Shown here: positions 4,406 to 6,089 of the stretch, one piece after another | How the letters are laid out: each line of letters begins with the position of its first letter | How positions within the stretch are numbered: the stretch's first letter is position 1 | From: CAZSHG01 sp964606695 [NCBI: uncultured bacterium] | GTDB lineage: Bacteria; UBP14; UBA6098 | NCBI GenBank assembly: GCA_964606695.1 | Contig: CAZSHG010000050.1 | Location: forward strand, 1-6,089 | Reading direction: 5' to 3' | Length of the DNA: 6,089 nucleotides | Notes under the pieces: generated by a model | What the model was told of the DNA's origin: nothing | The model's database searches: none | Seen by the model: only the letters and a program-made list of their open reading frames with translations | Made by a program: the position numbers and the translations under genes

Positions 4406-5788
4406 ATGAAATACATAATTCTCATAATGACAGCGGTGGTTGTCCTGTTCGCAGATGTCGAATTTAGGGTAGAATTCGATAACGTCCCCGATCCGGTCGA
4501 AATCGTTTTCGTGATGGATAGCTCCGGGTCGATGGGTTCCGTGGTCGATGGCATGCGAGACGACCTCTATGCGTTCCTGGACACCCTCTATGCGCGCGAT
4601 TTCAGTTTTAGGCTGGGCAATGTAACTTACGGCGATGGCACATCATTCTGGGATTTCGACGTGTCCTCGCCCGAACCGAACATGACGTCTTCGCGTGTGC
4701 ATTTCCGTGCGATGCTGGACGGCATGGGCGTTTCCAGCGGCGGCGACTGGAACGAAACCAGTATCGACGCTATTTACGACGGAGCCGAATATTACGACTG
4801 GTCGCCAGATACGGTGCGCCTGATGATGATGTTCACCGACGCGCCCTTCCATTTTCCCGGAGACGGCACGTCATACTCGGACGTTACTCCCGAAACTACG
4901 TTGGACAAGCTTCTCGAAAAGGAAATTTGCCTCTACATAGCCGCTACGACTTCGTCGGATTACGCTAACAGCTGGTTCGATTCACTTTGCAGAACGACTG
5001 GCGGCGCGATTTTCCCGCTTCCCACTTTCCGCGATCCGCTTATTCCAGGCTGGCCGGATGTTTTCGGGGCGATGTTCGATTCGGTGCGAACCCGCAATGA
5101 GCGAAACGACATCCACGGATTGCCTACAACCGTTACCGGAATTACAGACATGGAACTCCAGGCTATCGAGATATACAACCTGCGCTCCGGATTACTTCGC
5201 GGCCCGGATTATATCGACCTCACAGGCACGGAATTCGACGACCTCGATTCCCTTCGTGTAATCTGGGAAATCAACGACCCGTTGCCGCTTCATATAGATT
5301 CGACCGCATATACCGTTACTCTGCACACGACGTCAGGCGATTTCTGGGAAAGCGGGGTAATATGGTTCGTATCGGATGTCGAGGAAAGACGCGATTTACC
5401 CGACAATTTGTCGATTTCCGCCTACCCCAACCCCTTCAATTCGTCGGTAACAATCTCGGTAGAACAGACATTCCTGTCTGTTCAGAACGACCCCAGCCAG
5501 ACAGGAATGTCCGGCCTACCAATACAAATCGAGATTTACGATGTGAATGGGCGGAAAATCGCGGACTGCGAGAACATACGGTCGTTGAGCGGAGCCGAAA
5601 CGACCTTCCCGCGAAACTCCCTTCGGCTTACTTCGGCTCAGCTCAGCAACCACCGCTCAGGGAGCGAATTTGTCTGGCAACCAGACGAAGCCCTCGGTTC
5701 CGGCGTATATCTCGTCCGGGCGAAGTGCCTGGGCAACAAGGGGGGTCAGCCACTTGTCCTCTCGAAACGCCTGGTATATTTGAAATAG
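4406..5788 (+). CDS. Exported von Willebrand factor A protein with T9SS type A sorting domain
   Basis: From ATG 4406 the product has 460 residues. Residues 1-16 (MKYIILIMTAVVVLFA) are a signal peptide. An in-frame ATG at 4379 would put nine polar residues in front and nearly abut the predicted transcript start, so 4406 is preferred, with a modest AAGG ten bases upstream. Residues about 31-235 are a VWA domain with a metal (MIDAS) site: DSSGS (D38, S40, S42), T118 in the NETS loop, and D145 in FTDAP. VWA domains bind protein or matrix ligands through that metal. Residues about 241-325 are a beta-rich linker. The sorting domain (339-460) has YPNPFNSSVTI, IEIYDVNGRKI, FVWQP, SGVYLVRAK and a KRLVYLK end, indicating export through T9SS to the surface or medium. 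Two palindromic repeats are translated in frame within it (see 5467-5511 and 5581-5666), lengthening it. Ligand unknown. No hairpin plus T-run terminator follows. Confidence 0.9.
   Translation: MKYIILIMTAVVVLFADVEFRVEFDNVPDPVEIVFVMDSSGSMGSVVDGMRDDLYAFLDTLYARDFSFRLGNVTYGDGTSFWDFDVSSPEPNMTSSRVHFRAMLDGMGVSSGGDWNETSIDAIYDGAEYYDWSPDTVRLMMMFTDAPFHFPGDGTSYSDVTPETTLDKLLEKEICLYIAATTSSDYANSWFDSLCRTTGGAIFPLPTFRDPLIPGWPDVFGAMFDSVRTRNERNDIHGLPTTVTGITDMELQAIEIYNLRSGLLRGPDYIDLTGTEFDDLDSLRVIWEINDPLPLHIDSTAYTVTLHTTSGDFWESGVIWFVSDVEERRDLPDNLSISAYPNPFNSSVTISVEQTFLSVQNDPSQTGMSGLPIQIEIYDVNGRKIADCENIRSLSGAETTFPRNSLRLTSAQLSNHRSGSEFVWQPDEALGSGVYLVRAKCLGNKGGQPLVLSKRLVYLK
5467..5511. repeat. In-frame palindromic repeat 1 in the sorting domain
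   Basis: gacattcctgtctg (5467-5480) and cagacaggaatgtc (5498-5511) are exact 14-bp inverted repeats with a 17-base loop. They are translated in frame as TFLSV...QTGMS between strands SVTISVE and IQIEIYDVNG of the sorting domain. In another frame the same DNA reads TDIPVC...DRNVRPT, a signature I recall from interspersed repeats in planctomycetes and other uncultured bacteria (recollection, not a search). The perfect arms inside a protein-coding region point to recent insertion. Confidence 0.75.
5581..5666. repeat. In-frame palindromic repeat 2 in the sorting domain
   Basis: gttgagcggagccgaa (5584-5599) matches the reverse complement of 5632-5650 (ttcggctcagctcagcaac) with three extra bases in the right arm. 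Nested within are gtcgtt/aacgac (5581-5586 with 5599-5604) and cgctc/gagcg (5654-5658 with 5662-5666). ttcggct also occurs twice close together (5622 and 5632). It is translated in frame (about residues 392-420) and ends directly before FVWQP. The arms resemble the common 'ggttgagcggagccgaaacc' interspersed repeat; that resemblance is from memory. Confidence 0.6.
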
Positions 5789-5819
5789 CCCCATTCCCCC
5801 GCCCCAACCGCCACTAAAC

Positions 5820-5833
5820 TTTTCCGCGGAAAA
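5820..5833. promoter_or_regulatory. Perfect 14-nt palindrome upstream of the last promoter
   Basis: ttttccgcggaaaa is self-complementary with no loop, so it is not a terminator hairpin. Its centre lies about 66 bases before the predicted start of the last gene, a position where activators often bind. It could equally be chance or a site for a DNA-binding protein acting on either neighbour. Outside it and the promoter, bases 5789-5930 show nothing further. Confidence 0.3.
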
Positions 5834-5858
5834 ATTTACAGATTTTCATGTTATCCCC

Positions 5859-5886
5859 TTGACAAAACGCAAACCCTTTATTTAAT
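5859..5886 (+). promoter_or_regulatory. Sigma70-type promoter for the last gene
   Basis: A perfect TTGACA (5859-5864), a 16-base spacer and TTTAAT (5881-5886) precede the gene at 5931. The start is predicted near 5893, leaving a leader of about 38 nt. The -35 box is preceded by GTTATCCCC, nearly identical to the sequence before the promoter at 354. Confidence 0.7.
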
Positions 5887-5930
5887 TGCTCGCAGGCCAG
5901 ATAAAACAATGGCCGGAAAGGAACAGGAAG

Positions 5931-6089
5931 ATGACGAGAGAAAAAGGAACCCCAGGCGTAGCAACCGAGCAGTTAGATAAGCTCGCCGCTCGCGATTTAT
6001 GGGATAACCTCTTTCGTTACGAGTTCCTGGCGGCCGCGCGCTACGACGAATTGCTCATAGGCTGGGGCTTCGAGCCTTACGAAATGCCC
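5931..6089 (+). CDS. Unrecognised protein, N-terminal part only (3' end outside the window)
   Basis: The frame from ATG 5931 stays open to the window edge for 53 codons. The first ~14 residues are polar, followed by a helix-prone stretch (QLDKLAARDLWDNLFRYEFLAAARYDELLI) and then GWGFEPYEMP. There is no signal peptide, so it is probably cytoplasmic. The start is supported by the promoter at 5859-5886, by AAGGA eight bases upstream and by G/C-rich codon use like the nearby VWA gene. An ATG at 5909 in another frame closes after 23 codons. I do not recognise the family, and too little is present for a function. Confidence 0.65.
   Translation, partial: MTREKGTPGVATEQLDKLAARDLWDNLFRYEFLAAARYDELLIGWGFEPYEMP

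Noticed and set aside
5362-5817. 151-codon plus-strand frame overlapping the sorting domain
   Set aside because: It is a shadow of the VWA gene in another frame; it contains the repeat signatures TDIPVC and VVERSRND but no ribosome site or domain.
5909-5980. Short frame from ATG 5909
   Set aside because: It closes after 23 highly charged codons and overlaps the better supported start at 5931.

Overview
The window looks like a chromosomal contig from an uncultured bacterium of the FCB superphylum, such as a Cloacimonadota-, Zixibacteria- or WOR-3-like lineage. The evidence is two proteins ending in a type IX secretion (T9SS) 'type A' C-terminal sorting domain of the YPNPFN...FVWQP...SGVYLVRAK...VYLK kind, plus sigma70-like promoters with a strong TTGAC -35 box. 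The lineage is inferred from protein style only; no rRNA or tRNA gene is present to confirm it.

Layout. Bases 1-141 are the 3' end of a T9SS cargo gene. Its stop overlaps the start of a 30-codon signal-peptide remnant (138-230). That remnant ends inside a cluster of palindromic repeats (222-335). A good promoter (354-382) then drives a secreted PKD-like plus beta-propeller-like protein (412-1965). Its stop codon lies within a near-perfect Shine-Dalgarno that serves a second broken signal-peptide gene (1971-2021). This runs into a block of three palindromes (2045-2237), which fills the space before two convergent minus-strand genes.

The minus-strand operon runs from promoter 4195-4167 through an SPFH/YdjI-like protein with zinc ribbons at both ends (4081-2828). 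After 3 nt it continues into a membrane protein with an N-terminal zinc ribbon and three predicted membrane helices (2824-2264). A perfect 16-nt palindrome lies just downstream of the predicted transcription start. The closest known parallel is the Bacillus subtilis ydjFGHI cluster (PspA-type membrane stress). No PspA gene is visible here.

Divergently, a promoter at 4338-4366 drives a T9SS-exported von Willebrand factor A protein (start chosen at 4406, end 5788). Its sorting domain carries two palindromic repeats in frame. The partial gene at the left edge carries a different palindrome at the matching place. The last gene (5931 to the window end) is unrecognised and incomplete, with its own promoter at 5859-5886.

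The main theme is a genome scattered with small palindromic elements. Some are tolerated in frame inside the variable loop of exported-protein sorting domains. Others sit exactly where two signal-peptide genes break off. The second theme is the SPFH/zinc-ribbon operon, whose likely role is membrane-stress sensing or scaffolding.
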